From contig NZ_QVMQ01000017.1 of assembly GCF_010501105.1 (NCBI RefSeq), positions 1 through 64,000 on the forward strand: a DNA stretch of 64,000 nucleotides, given 5' to 3'. How positions within the stretch are numbered: the first letter of the stretch is position 1; each line of letters opens with the position of its first letter. The notes beneath the pieces are model-generated. The model ran no database searches and was not told where the DNA came from. It saw only the letters and a program-made list of their open reading frames with translations. The position numbers were made by a program, and so were the translations under genes. Source of the stretch: Dysgonomonas sp. 511. Its GTDB lineage: Bacteria > Bacteroidota > Bacteroidia > Bacteroidales > Dysgonomonadaceae. Below, piece by piece: positions 35,684 to 46,400 of this stretch.

Positions 35684-38422
35684 ATGAAAAAATTACCCGC
35701 CATACTACTATTAATCCTTGCCTGTAACCTGATTTACGGGCAGCAAATACCATTGCCCGAAAACCTGCCGCAAGGCCATCCACGCCTGCTGACTACTCAG
35801 GAAAATAAGACTGTATTACAAAAACAGATTAAGGAAGAAGCATGGGCAAAAGAAGTGATGCAGGGTATATTAGGCAGGATAAACCCGTATGTAGAAAAAA
35901 CACAGACAGAGCCCGACTGGCTTTATTCCCGGCTGATGATGTACTGGAAAAGCCATGCTACACAGGTATATATCAACGGAGGAGTCTATTCCCACGCTGA
36001 CGGCGAAGCGCCCGTGCCTACCGTACGTTTCGGCAGTACACGTGGAGTTTCATCATCTTTTAAGCGTCCGAAGATAGAAGATATTATCCCTTATATGGAC
36101 GATACCAAAGGTGTATATTTCCATAACTCATCCAAAGAAGGCAACCCCCTTGAATGGACAGAACAAGCCAATGTGTCCGGTTCCAGCATCGAAAGTGTCA
36201 ACGAAGAGATAATGCGAATAGGCAAAGACGCAGCATTTGTTTATTGGATAACAGGTGATGAGAAATATGCCAAGTTTGCTTTCGACCTGTTCGACACCTA
36301 TATAACAGGGATGTTTTACCGCACCGAGCCGATAGACTTAGGTAACGGCCATGCCAATACATTGGCCGGACTTTCCACTTTCGAGGTGATACAGGAAAGG
36401 ATATTGAACGAACTAGCTTACCTCTACGACTTTACCTATCCTTATGTAAAAGCGAAACATAGCGATAAGATGGATATGTATGCCGCTACATTAAAAAAAT
36501 GGATAGACTTGAGTATAAAGAACGGTGTACCGCATAATAACTGGAATCTGCATAAATCCAAATTTATCCTTAAAGTAGCAATGGTTCTGGAGGACAATAA
36601 AAACTATGCAGACAATAAAGGACGGGAATATTATATCGACTATATACTGAATAAAACATCCGCCCGCCAATGGTCATTAACCGACTTTATGAAATACGGG
36701 TACGACTACAATACGGGCATCTGGAACGAATGCCCAGGGTATGCCCAGGGAGTAACAAAAGACCTGACCAATTTTATCCGTGACTATGACAATACTTTCA
36801 ATCAAAATTTATTGGCATATACCCCTGTAATGGAAAAAGCAGTGGAAGTACTGCCTCAATACTTATTCCCCAACAATCAGATCACAGCATTCGGAGATAC
36901 CTATTATGGAGGTATAAACACGGAAGCTATGAGCGATATGGTACGAATGGCTCAGAAGTATGGCAACAAGAATAATGAAGTGTTATTTACTAAAATGTAC
37001 AAGTTGTTCGAGCCAAATGCCGGACAGCAAAGCACGACACCTAAAAAATTAGCCCCACAGGTAGCCTCATTCTTTACAAGCAAGCCACTAGCATTAGATA
37101 AGAATATCGAAAAAGGCAAATTAAGCGATTATATTACCCAGACCTTCTATGCACCGAATGTAAGCTGGTTTGTTCAGCGTAATAAATACGATGACAAGCA
37201 AAACGGGTTGATGATATCGCAATATGCATCGTATGGCAATCATGCGCACAGCAATGGCGTAGCAATGGAACTATATGGCAAAGGATATATACTGGGGGCA
37301 GAATCGGGTATCGGCTCTTCTTACTTCGAAAAGCCGTATTTGGAATATTATTCGCAGTTCCCTGCTCACAATACGGTAATGGTGGACGGTATATCCAAAT
37401 ATCCCGAAATGCTAAGTAACCATCCGTTTGACTTGCTCTCATACTATCCCGAATCAAATCAAAAAGACGGTTACTATAAAGATATAACCTATTCGGAAGT
37501 CTATTTCCTCGAACCCGAAAGCCGCAGCGACCAGAACCGTTTATTGAGTATTGTCAGTACAGGAGAAACAACAGGATATTACGTGGATATTTTCCGTTCG
37601 AAAAAGCAACGAAAAGGCGATAAGTTCCATGATTATTTTTATCATAATCTGGGGCAGGAGCTTTTTATCCAAAACACGAAAGGCGAAAACCTCGACCTGC
37701 AACCAAACGAAGAAATGGCCTTTGCAGGAGGGCATCTCTTTGCCCTGGATTATATGTGGGATAAGCAATCGGCAAAGACCAATGAAGACTATCAGGCCGT
37801 ATGGAAAATGAGCTTTCCTGACAATAACCATATCTACATGAATCTGTGGATGAAAGGGCAGGAAGGGCGAGAAGTATTTTCTATAAAAGCACCTTCATGT
37901 AAGGCTTTCCGCTACAACAATGATTTCCCTTATGAAGTGAATAAATCGCCTTACCTTACTATTGCTGCCCGTCAGCATGGCGAAGCTTGGAACAAACCGT
38001 TTGTATCGGTATTTGAACCGACAACGGAGAAGGGAGGAAAGTCAATCGAATCAATACAATCATTTGAGGTGGCTAACGCATCTCCTGACTTTGTCGGACT
38101 GGTAGTAAAAAGTAAATCAAGCAGGATCGATTATATTTTCTCTTCGGTAAAGGATGAAAGGGTGCTTTATAACAACATGGCTGCAAATGGTACTTATGCG
38201 GTGATAAGTGAGAATGGAAAGGATTTTACGCTGTTCTTAGGCAATGGAACATATATCCAAGCCAAAGGTATTGCTATAGAAACTAGTGAAAAAGCGAATG
38301 TAATCTTCGAATATAAGAACGGAGAATATTACATCTCTTGTGATAAGCCTGTAATTATAAGAACAGCAAAAGGGAAAGAAATCAAAAAAAATAAAACTAC
38401 GTATCAGAAGATAAAGCTATGA
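35684..38422 (+). CDS. Heparinase II/III-like polysaccharide lyase
   Basis: A 912-residue secreted protein (signal peptide ending LIYGQ). An N-terminal (alpha/alpha) toroid (about 30-450) has GHANTLAG and NNWNLHKSKF. The C-terminal heparinase II/III-type beta-sandwich part contains ASYGNHAHSNGVAMELYGKG and PAHNTVMVDG, whose Tyr and His residues are likely catalytic. Enzymes of this fold cleave uronate-containing polysaccharides by beta-elimination. The exact PL family is not clear, and the protein is longer than typical PL12 or PL21 members. The stop overlaps the GH43 start by ATGA, which suggests translational coupling. Confidence 0.78.
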   Translation: MKKLPAILLLILACNLIYGQQIPLPENLPQGHPRLLTTQENKTVLQKQIKEEAWAKEVMQGILGRINPYVEKTQTEPDWLYSRLMMYWKSHATQVYINGGVYSHADGEAPVPTVRFGSTRGVSSSFKRPKIEDIIPYMDDTKGVYFHNSSKEGNPLEWTEQANVSGSSIESVNEEIMRIGKDAAFVYWITGDEKYAKFAFDLFDTYITGMFYRTEPIDLGNGHANTLAGLSTFEVIQERILNELAYLYDFTYPYVKAKHSDKMDMYAATLKKWIDLSIKNGVPHNNWNLHKSKFILKVAMVLEDNKNYADNKGREYYIDYILNKTSARQWSLTDFMKYGYDYNTGIWNECPGYAQGVTKDLTNFIRDYDNTFNQNLLAYTPVMEKAVEVLPQYLFPNNQITAFGDTYYGGINTEAMSDMVRMAQKYGNKNNEVLFTKMYKLFEPNAGQQSTTPKKLAPQVASFFTSKPLALDKNIEKGKLSDYITQTFYAPNVSWFVQRNKYDDKQNGLMISQYASYGNHAHSNGVAMELYGKGYILGAESGIGSSYFEKPYLEYYSQFPAHNTVMVDGISKYPEMLSNHPFDLLSYYPESNQKDGYYKDITYSEVYFLEPESRSDQNRLLSIVSTGETTGYYVDIFRSKKQRKGDKFHDYFYHNLGQELFIQNTKGENLDLQPNEEMAFAGGHLFALDYMWDKQSAKTNEDYQAVWKMSFPDNNHIYMNLWMKGQEGREVFSIKAPSCKAFRYNNDFPYEVNKSPYLTIAARQHGEAWNKPFVSVFEPTTEKGGKSIESIQSFEVANASPDFVGLVVKSKSSRIDYIFSSVKDERVLYNNMAANGTYAVISENGKDFTLFLGNGTYIQAKGIAIETSEKANVIFEYKNGEYYISCDKPVIIRTAKGKEIKKNKTTYQKIKL

Positions 38423-40083
38423 AGAAACTAATTATCATAACAGGACTGTTAATATGCACCTTGCTGAATGCCCAATACAAATCTCAGGTTTGGGTATCCG
38501 ACCAAGGTAACGGTACATATAAGAATCCCGTTTTATATGCCGATTACTCCGATCCCGATGTAATACGAGTAGGCGATGATTACTATATGACCGCATCCAG
38601 CTTCAACTGTGTACCGGGATTACCTATCCTTCACTCAAAAGATTTAGTTAACTGGAGAATTGTCAACTATGCCCTTACAAACATATACATGGAAGGCATA
38701 GAGCCAGCTAATTTCTTCGATAAGGCACAGCATGGCAAAGGAGTATGGGCTCCTTGTATTCGTTACCACAAAGGCGAATATGTGATTTATTGGGGTGATC
38801 CCGATTTTGGTATCTACGTAGTGAAGACAAAAGATATTTTAGGTAAGTGGGATAAACCAATCCTTGTATTGCCGGGTAAAGGGAGGATAGACCCAAGCCC
38901 TTTGTTTGATGATAACGGCAAAGTCTATCTCACCCACGCATGGGCAGGCAGCCGTGCCAGTTTGAACAGTATAATGACACTTTGCGAATTGAATGAAGAC
39001 GGAACAAAGGCCATCAGTGAAGAAAGCCTTATTTACGACGGACTACTGCATGGCAACCATACAACAGAAGGTGGTAAATTCTATAAGAAAGACGGTTATT
39101 ATTACCTGCTTGCTCCCGCCGGAGGAGTTGCAATGGGTTGGCAGATAGCCCTCCGTTCGAAAAACATATACGGCCCTTACGAAATGAAGAAAGTCCTTCA
39201 TCAAGGCAATACGAATATCAATGGGCCTCATCAAGGCGGATTGGTAGAAACCCAGACAGGCGAATGGTGGTTTATGCACTTTCAGGATAAAGGGGTATAT
39301 GGCCGCATTATTCATCTGCAACCTGTGACATGGAAAGACGGTTGGCCTGTAATGGGTATAAATGATAAAGATTATTGCGGCGAGCCCGTACTAACATATA
39401 AGAAACCAAACGTAGGAAAAACCTATCCGATAGAAACACCGCAGGAAAGCGATGAGTTTAATTCTCCGAAACTAGGCCTGCAATGGTCATGGCACGCCAA
39501 TCCGAAACAGACTTGGGGTTATGCATCAAGTCTCGGTTATTACCGGATGTACGGACAATATTACCCTGAAAATTTCACAAACTTCTGGGACATACCAAAC
39601 CTGCTGATGCAAAAACTCGCGGCTCCCGAATTTACAGCTACAATGAAAGCAACCGCTGTACTACGGAATGAAGGGGATAAAGCGGGACTGATTATGATGG
39701 GATGGGATTATTCATACATCGCACTGGTAAAAACCAAAGACGGCTATGAGCTTGAACAAATAGAATGCAAGGATGCCGAACAGGAAACACCGGAAACAGA
39801 AATAGCCAGAGTTCCCCTGAAAAACCTGAAAACCGAAATAAAATACAATTACCAGACCGAGATTGAAAATACAGAATTCTATTTCCGCATACAAGTTAAA
39901 GACGGAGGAGTATGCACATTCTCTTATAGTACCGACGGAAAGAAATATCAAAAGATTGGCGAACAGTTTATAGCAAGGCAAGGGAAGTGGATCGGAGCAA
40001 AAACAGGTATGTTTATCTTAAACAAAACAGAAAAGACACTGCGCTCGTGGATTGACATAGATTGGTTCAGGATTGAAAAATGA
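38419..40083 (+). CDS. GH43 family xylosidase/arabinofuranosidase
   Basis: A 554-residue secreted enzyme (signal peptide ending LLNAQ). The five-bladed propeller has the general base Asp in YADYSDPDVIRVGDDYYM, the pKa-modulating Asp in GRIDPSPLFDDNG and the acid Glu in TTEGGKFYKK. A C-terminal concanavalin-like beta-sandwich (about 345-554) is typical of the two-domain GH43 group that includes beta-xylosidases and arabinofuranosidases. It starts within the stop codon of the lyase gene and ends overlapping the GH88 start. Confidence 0.9.
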   Translation: MKKLIIITGLLICTLLNAQYKSQVWVSDQGNGTYKNPVLYADYSDPDVIRVGDDYYMTASSFNCVPGLPILHSKDLVNWRIVNYALTNIYMEGIEPANFFDKAQHGKGVWAPCIRYHKGEYVIYWGDPDFGIYVVKTKDILGKWDKPILVLPGKGRIDPSPLFDDNGKVYLTHAWAGSRASLNSIMTLCELNEDGTKAISEESLIYDGLLHGNHTTEGGKFYKKDGYYYLLAPAGGVAMGWQIALRSKNIYGPYEMKKVLHQGNTNINGPHQGGLVETQTGEWWFMHFQDKGVYGRIIHLQPVTWKDGWPVMGINDKDYCGEPVLTYKKPNVGKTYPIETPQESDEFNSPKLGLQWSWHANPKQTWGYASSLGYYRMYGQYYPENFTNFWDIPNLLMQKLAAPEFTATMKATAVLRNEGDKAGLIMMGWDYSYIALVKTKDGYELEQIECKDAEQETPETEIARVPLKNLKTEIKYNYQTEIENTEFYFRIQVKDGGVCTFSYSTDGKKYQKIGEQFIARQGKWIGAKTGMFILNKTEKTLRSWIDIDWFRIEK

Positions 40084-41345
40084 GAAAGAAAATAAATAGA
40101 AGAACATATCATATGAATATTAAAAATGTTATTTGGGGTTTAGCTTTTATCATAATTTTTTCGGCGTGCAACCGGAAACAGACAGAAGCTTTTGAGGTGG
40201 ATAAGCACTTGGCTTATTGTGACAAACAAGTACATAGGACTTTGACCGAGCTGGGCAATCGCAAGATGATGCCGCGCAATATCCCAGACAGCCTTACCCA
40301 TTGGAAACTAGTACCAATAGGAATAGGCGAATGGACCGCAGGGTTCTGGCCGGGGATACTCTGGTACAACTACGAGAGTACGGAAAACATGAACAATGCC
40401 GATGCCGCTACATTCTATACCGACCTGCTGGAACCGTTGACCGTATTGCCGCCATACGACCACGACCTCGGATTCCAGATATTTTGCAGCTATGGAAACG
40501 CCTATCGCCTGACCGGGAACGAAAAATACAAGCAGATCGTCCTCAATGCTGCCGATACGCTGGCTCTGTTATTCAACCCCAAAGTGGGTACAATACTGTC
40601 GTGGCCGCGCGAAGTAGAACCTAACAACTGGCCGCACAATACCATCATGGACAATATGATAAATCTGGAAATGTTGTATTGGGCTGCCAAAAACGGTGGC
40701 GACAAGAAGCTTTATGATATTGCTACAAAACATGCTGAAACCACGATGAAACACCATTTCCGTGAAGATGGGGGCAATTACCATGTAGCTGTTTACGACA
40801 CCATTACAGGCGACTTCATTAAAGGCGTTACTCATCAGGGATATGCAGACAGCACACTTTGGGCAAGGGGGCAGGCTTGGGCGATATATGGCTATACGAT
40901 GGTTTACCGCGAAACACAGGACAAAACATTCCTGCGCTTCGCAGAAAAAGTAACTGACCTGTATCTCAGCCGCCTGCCAAAAGATGAGTATGTACCTTTC
41001 TGGGACTTCGACGCGCCGAATATACCAAACGAACCTCGCGATGCTTCGGCGGCAGCAATTGTGGCATCTGCCTTGCTCGAACTATCTCAGTTGGAAGACA
41101 ACAAAGAAAAAGCAAAAGAATATAAAACCGCTGCAATAAATATGCTGGTAGAATTATCGTCCGACAAATACCAAGGAGGAGATTGCAAGCCTTCATTCCT
41201 TTTGCATTCTACCGGGCATTGGCCAAAAGGATCGGAAGTGGACGCTGCCATTAATTATGCCGATTATTATTATATCGAGGCACTGGTGAGGTATAAGAAA
41301 TTGATTAGCGGAATAAAGGTGACGGAAAACTTCAAGGACGCATAA
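40080..41345 (+). CDS. GH88 unsaturated glucuronyl hydrolase, lipoprotein
   Basis: A 421-residue enzyme. An alternative start at 40113 (MNIKNVIWG) gives a tidier lipoprotein signal (FSACNRK), but the ATGA overlap with GH43 favours 40080. Hallmarks of GH88: Asp in HDLGFQ, Asp in IMDNMINLEMLYW, HQGYADSTLWARGQAW and PFWDFDAP. It hydrates and removes the 4,5-unsaturated uronic acid left by a polysaccharide lyase. Basic residues follow the Cys, unlike the acidic export signals of the surface lipoproteins, so a periplasmic location is likely. It is the last gene of PUL1. Confidence 0.92.
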   Translation: MRKKINRRTYHMNIKNVIWGLAFIIIFSACNRKQTEAFEVDKHLAYCDKQVHRTLTELGNRKMMPRNIPDSLTHWKLVPIGIGEWTAGFWPGILWYNYESTENMNNADAATFYTDLLEPLTVLPPYDHDLGFQIFCSYGNAYRLTGNEKYKQIVLNAADTLALLFNPKVGTILSWPREVEPNNWPHNTIMDNMINLEMLYWAAKNGGDKKLYDIATKHAETTMKHHFREDGGNYHVAVYDTITGDFIKGVTHQGYADSTLWARGQAWAIYGYTMVYRETQDKTFLRFAEKVTDLYLSRLPKDEYVPFWDFDAPNIPNEPRDASAAAIVASALLELSQLEDNKEKAKEYKTAAINMLVELSSDKYQGGDCKPSFLLHSTGHWPKGSEVDAAINYADYYYIEALVRYKKLISGIKVTENFKDA

Positions 41346-41385
41346 CATCAGATAACAGTTACTTAAAAACTAATAATTCTTTCAA

Positions 41386-41421
41386 AGGGATACCTACAGG
41401 TGCCAGACCGGAGGTATCCCT
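41386..41421 (+). terminator. Terminator of the PUL1 operon
   Basis: A perfect 10-bp stem (41386-41395 with 41412-41421) with inner GGT/ACC pairing is followed by CTACTTTTC. It lies 40 bp after the GH88 stop codon and separates PUL1 from the sigma-factor gene. Confidence 0.75.
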
Positions 41422-41541
41422 CTACTTTTCACACTATTAAGTCTGTTACCAAATACACATATAGCTTCCCTTTATTCTGTTAATGTACTCTTTTATAATA
41501 CCTACTTAAAACAAAAGTCATTTTTTTTGTATATTTAGCAT

Positions 41542-41549
41542 TAAATTTG
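41542..41549 (+). promoter_or_regulatory. Candidate -7 element for the ECF sigma gene
   Basis: TAAATTTG matches TAnnTTTG and lies 22 nt before the start codon. A TTTG at 41526-41529 is only 12 nt upstream, too close for the standard spacing, so the promoter is uncertain. Confidence 0.35.
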
Positions 41550-41571
41550 CTAAATAGTATCCAATCAAACT

Positions 41572-42129
41572 ATGCGGAGAAATGACGACAGCTTTCTGGT
41601 TACCAAGCTAAAAGAAGACAATAAGCTTGCTTTCGAAGTACTATACGAAAAATATAGTGCGAAGCTGTACAACTCCATATCACTGATTTCGTACGACCAA
41701 AACCTTGCAAAAGATATAACCCAGAGCAGTTTCCTGACGATATGGGAAAAAAGAAACCTGCTCGACCCCGAAAAAAGTATTTCGGCATACCTGTTTACCA
41801 TTGCCCGCAACCTATTATACAAAGAAACCGAACGCCTGGTATTGAAGCATAAATTTGTAGAAACAACCTTAACCCATTCCGATATTTTCGAAGACAACAT
41901 TGTCGAAGATGTAAATAACACCTATCTCGAAGACTACATAAACCGGCTGATAGAAGAATTGGCCGAAACACCCAGAAAGATTTTCCTGATGAAAAAAGAC
42001 GATAACCTCTCGACCAAGGAAATAGCCGACGAACTAGGCATTACCGAACGTTCGGTAGAGGCTCATTTCTACAGGACACTGAAAATCCTTAAGGAGAAAC
42101 TCAAAGATTATATGATGCTTTTATTCTAG
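41572..42129 (+). CDS. ECF-type RNA polymerase sigma factor (PUL2)
   Basis: A 185-residue sigma-70 family factor. The sigma-2 region is at about 22-90 (LYNSISLISYDQNLAKDITQ; FLTIWEKR) and the sigma-4 HTH at about 122-180 (LSTKEIADELGITERSVEAH). It is followed after 71 bp by a FecR-type anti-sigma gene and then a SusC with STN domain, the classic arrangement for trans-envelope sigma regulation. In Bacteroidales such pairs often govern PULs for host or mucin-like glycans, but they are not restricted to these. Confidence 0.93.
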   Translation: MRRNDDSFLVTKLKEDNKLAFEVLYEKYSAKLYNSISLISYDQNLAKDITQSSFLTIWEKRNLLDPEKSISAYLFTIARNLLYKETERLVLKHKFVETTLTHSDIFEDNIVEDVNNTYLEDYINRLIEELAETPRKIFLMKKDDNLSTKEIADELGITERSVEAHFYRTLKILKEKLKDYMMLLF

Positions 42130-42200
42130 CAAACAGTTAACGAAAGTTAATTATCGGTTTTTTTTGAGTATTCACCTTCCTCAAAAGATATTAAATATAG

Positions 42201-43211
42201 ATGAGCAAAAAATATTACATAGAATTACTCGACCGTTTCTTCCAGGGATTAGCCACCGAAGAAGAAAATGACGTCTTAAGAGACTGGATCAGACAGCCCG
42301 AAGCGAAAGATATTTTCAACGAATATTATCGTAAATGCTGGCATCTGGCTTCGGATACTATGGATCGCACTATCCAAAATGATATATTCGCCAATATTAT
42401 CGACGAAATCGGTAATATAAACACCAACAATAAAGAGAAAAGGAACAACCGGAAAATAGCATACACTACAATGCTGCGCTACGCGGCGATCGCTGCCTGC
42501 ATAACCATCGTAGTAGGAATAGGAGCATACTTTTTCGGACAAAAAAATATGCTTTCGGCAGATGCTCCTATCACTATGGCTGTACAAAACGGGCAAAAGG
42601 CAGACATCACCCTTTCCGACGGAACCCATGTATATATCAATTCCGACTCGAAAATAACATACGACAACTCTTACAATAAGACAAACCGCACACTCGTACT
42701 CGAAGGCGAAGCATACTTTGAGGTGGCAAAAGACAAAAACAATCCGTTTATAGTAAAAGCAAACGGAATAGAGGTAGAAGCCATCGGAACCAGTTTCAAC
42801 GTAAAAGCCCACAAAAACGAAAAATCGGTAGCTGTAGTACTGATAGAGGGTAAAGTGAAAGTAGGATATGATAATAAAGAAGAATACCTGAATCCAAACG
42901 ACAGGCTGGAATATAACCTGCTGACCAAATCGGCTCAAAAGACCGAATTGCACCCGAATACCGACCAACTGCTATGGAGAAGCAAGGAACTGGTATTCTA
43001 TGGCGAATCGCTCGAAGAAATATGTAAGACCCTGACCCGTATGTACAACTGGAATTTCATTTTCAAATCCGAATCTATCAAACACTATACTTATTCGGGT
43101 ATGATAAAGAACAACAGCCTCGACAATGTTATGGAATTTATCAGCCAGACCACACCTATAAAATACGAAGTTATACCATCGGAAAATACTATTATAATTT
43201 ACAAAAAATAA
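42201..43211 (+). CDS. FecR-like anti-sigma factor (PUL2)
   Basis: A 336-residue inner-membrane regulator. The cytoplasmic N-terminus (about 1-90) would bind the sigma factor. One membrane span lies at about 95-115 (AAIAACITIVVGIGAYFF), then the periplasmic FecR domain (LSDGTHVYINSDSKITY; LEGEAYFEVAKDK), and a C-terminal secretin-like domain (about 260-336) that should contact the STN domain of the SusC encoded next. It shares the sigma operon. Confidence 0.93.
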   Translation: MSKKYYIELLDRFFQGLATEEENDVLRDWIRQPEAKDIFNEYYRKCWHLASDTMDRTIQNDIFANIIDEIGNINTNNKEKRNNRKIAYTTMLRYAAIAACITIVVGIGAYFFGQKNMLSADAPITMAVQNGQKADITLSDGTHVYINSDSKITYDNSYNKTNRTLVLEGEAYFEVAKDKNNPFIVKANGIEVEAIGTSFNVKAHKNEKSVAVVLIEGKVKVGYDNKEEYLNPNDRLEYNLLTKSAQKTELHPNTDQLLWRSKELVFYGESLEEICKTLTRMYNWNFIFKSESIKHYTYSGMIKNNSLDNVMEFISQTTPIKYEVIPSENTIIIYKK

Positions 43212-43269
43212 AAGACCTAACTTAAAATCTATATTGAAAAATGAAAACCTAAAAATCCTGACAAAAAAA

Positions 43270-43300
43270 ACGGAACCACCCCTGATAAAGCTGGCTCCGT
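43270..43300 (-). other. Hairpin with a T-run on the minus strand
   Basis: Arms 43270-43278 and 43292-43300 pair at eight of nine positions. The run of eight A at 43262-43269 would be a U-tract only for minus-strand transcription, but no minus-strand gene is seen nearby. It may limit antisense transcription into fecR. Confidence 0.35.
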
Positions 43301-43321
43301 GTAACAAATTTAGTTAAGTAT

Positions 43322-43389
43322 TTTACAGAAAAACACAGATTTAGACTCTGATTCGCGTCAGAGACAGGCTCTCTTTGCTATTCTGTAAA
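43322..43389 (+). other. Structured leader of the PUL2 susC
   Basis: A perfect 9-bp outer stem (TTTACAGAA at 43322-43330 with TTCTGTAAA at 43381-43389) encloses a 6-bp hairpin (CTCTGA at 43346-43351 with TCAGAG at 43358-43363). It ends 34 nt before the susC start. It may be an RNA control element or a processing site. Confidence 0.45.
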
Positions 43390-43423
43390 GTGTAAAGTTA
43401 ATAAAAAATCTAATATTCGTAGC

Positions 43424-46400
43424 ATGAGAAAAAAACAATTGGTAAAACAGACATGCGCTTTAATGTTACTAATGCTATTTATCGTTGTAAATGGATTTGC
43501 TCAAGTAACTTTATCCGTTAAAAAACAAACTATTAAGCAAATTATTCCACAACTGGAAAAGGCGAGTGGCTACAGTGTATTTTACACAAACGAAATGCCT
43601 GATCTTAATCTACAGAAGGACCTTAATCTAAGCAACACAACCATCAACGATGCCTTGAACAAACTGTTGCAAGGAACCGACATTTCTTACGAAATAAAAG
43701 CAGACAAGCAAGTGTTGCTATTCCTCAAATCGCAAGGGAACAACCAGTCGCCTTCCGACAGGAAGAAGACTGTGACAGGAAGAATTATAGACGAAAACGG
43801 CGAACCACTGATCGGCGTATCTGTCCGCGTAAAAGGCGTAAATATAGGAACAGTGACCGATCTAGACGGGAATTACCAGATAGAAGTTCCCGAAAAGTCG
43901 GTACTTGTAGTTTCTTATATAGGTTCGGTTACACAGGAAATCAATGTCGCAAACAAGTCTTCGGTCAATATCACATTGCAGGAAGACACCCACGGGCTCG
44001 AAGAAGTAGTCGTTATCGGATACGGAACAGTAAAGAAGAAAGACCTTACCGGAGCTGTTGGAGCAATAAAGGGCGACGATCTGGCTGTGAAAAAGACAAC
44101 AACCCTGTCGTCAGCCTTGCAAGGCTCGGTAGCCGGTCTGATGGTCAGGCGCGAAAGTAGCGCACCGGGAGCATCGGCCGGAAGTATGCACATCCGTGGT
44201 GTAACAACAATAGGCGACTCCAGCCCACTGGTTATTATCGACGGTGTACCGGGCGATATAGACCATGTAAACCCTAACGATGTAGAAAGCATATCGGTAC
44301 TGAAAGATGCCGCTTCGGCCGCCATCTATGGTTCGAGGGCAGCAGCCGGGGTTATCCTGGTAACAACCAAGAGGGCCAACCAAACCGACCTCAACCTTAC
44401 ATATACAGGCGAGTTTGGACTGGAAATACCTGCCAAACAACCACAAATGGTAGGTGTGACCCGCTATCTCGAAATGGTAAACGAATTGGGATATAACGAT
44501 AACCCGGCGGGAGGATTCTTTCCGACCTACAGTGCCGACCAAGTTAAGAACTGGGTGAAATACAACCAAACCGACCCTAACAACTATCCGATTACCGATT
44601 GGACAGATCTTATATTGAAAAGTTCGGCCCCGCGCCAGACTCATTCGGTGCATATCTCAGGAGGAAATAAAACTGTCCGCACAAAAGCCTCACTGACATA
44701 CGATGATGTAGACGGGTTGTACTCAGACCGTTATTTCCAACGCTATATGCTGCGTGTAAACAACGACTTCACGATAAACAAGATGCTGGGCGCTACACTC
44801 GACTTCAGCGTAAGGCGTGCAAAAAACCATCGCCCGATTTATAGCCCGTTCTCGACTATGCGCCTAACCCCCGCCATCTATCCGGCAACATGGGAGGACG
44901 GACGCCTGGCTTCCGGCAAATCGGGAGGAAACCCATACGGTCTTATGGAAATGGGAGGAAGCGTTGACGCATGGAGCACGCAAATAGGAGGAAAAGCCTC
45001 GATCGACTTCAAGCCTTTTGAAGGATTTACCCTCTCGGGGATTGTTGCTCCATATATCAATTACACGAAAGAAAAAGAGTTTCAACAAAAAGCTTTTTAT
45101 AATTCTGCCGACGATCCCGATGTATTTGGCGGATGGTTCGAAGATGGAGGAAAATCATATAGTACAACAAAACTATCTGAAAAACGCAACGACGACTACC
45201 GCGTAACTTCGCAGGTGATCGCCAATTATATGAAGACCATCAACGGCCATAGCATCACCCTGATGGGAGGTTTCGAAAATTTCTACCAAAAATGGGAAGA
45301 GCTCGGTGCATACAGAGACCAATATACACTCGACCAATATCCGTACCTCAATGTCGGCCCCGAAGAATTTTGGGGAAACAATGGAACAGGAACCGAATAT
45401 ACCTACAATTCGTTTTTCGGACGTGTGATATATAATTACGACAACAAATATCTTTTCCAGGCAAATGTCAGGCGCGATGGTTCATCCCGTTTTTCAGAAA
45501 AATACAGATGGGGAACCTTCCCTTCGTTCTCTGCCGGATGGGTTGCCAGCGAAGAACCATTTATCAAAAATGCAGGGATAGACTGGCTCTCGTTCCTCAA
45601 ACTCAGAGCATCGTGGGGTTCGCTTGGCAACGAACGTATCGGAAGCTCCTATTTCCCGTATATGGCTCTTATGACATTTGGCAATACAATGTTTTATCAA
45701 GACAAGATTATCATATCGGACAAGACTGCATCGCAACGTGTCTTGGCTGTAGCAGATATCAGTTGGGAAAAGACACAATCGACCGATATAGGTATCGACC
45801 TTGCATTTTTAAACAATAGATTGCGCGTAACAGCCGATTATTACTGGAAACAGACTAAAGATATGCTTCTGGAAACCAAAATCCCTAAATTTATGGGATA
45901 CAACGATCCTATGACCAACGCAGGGAAGATGTCGACAAAAGGGTTCGACCTCGAAATAGGCTGGAACGACAGGAAAGGAGACTGGAGCTATGGTATATCG
46001 GCCAACCTATCCGATTTCATCTCTACTGTAGATTATATGCAAAACACAAAAATAATAAAAGACAATAAGATAAAAGTAGACGGCGTAGGGTTCAACGAAT
46101 GGTATGGCTACATCTGCGAAGGAATATACCAGACTCAAGACCAGGTAGACAACTCGGCAAGGCTGAACGATGAAGTCATGGTCGGCGACTTATGGTATCG
46201 CGATATATCCGGTCCCGATGGAGTGCCTGATGGAATAATCTCGCAGGAATATGACATGGTTCCGCTAGGCAATTCATTGCCTCGTTTCCAATACGGAGGT
46301 AATATCAATGTAGGCTACAAAGGTTTCGACCTGTCGGTATCGTTCCAAGGCATCGGCAAGCAAAACGTACGCCTCGAAAGGGCTATGGTAGAGCCTTTAC

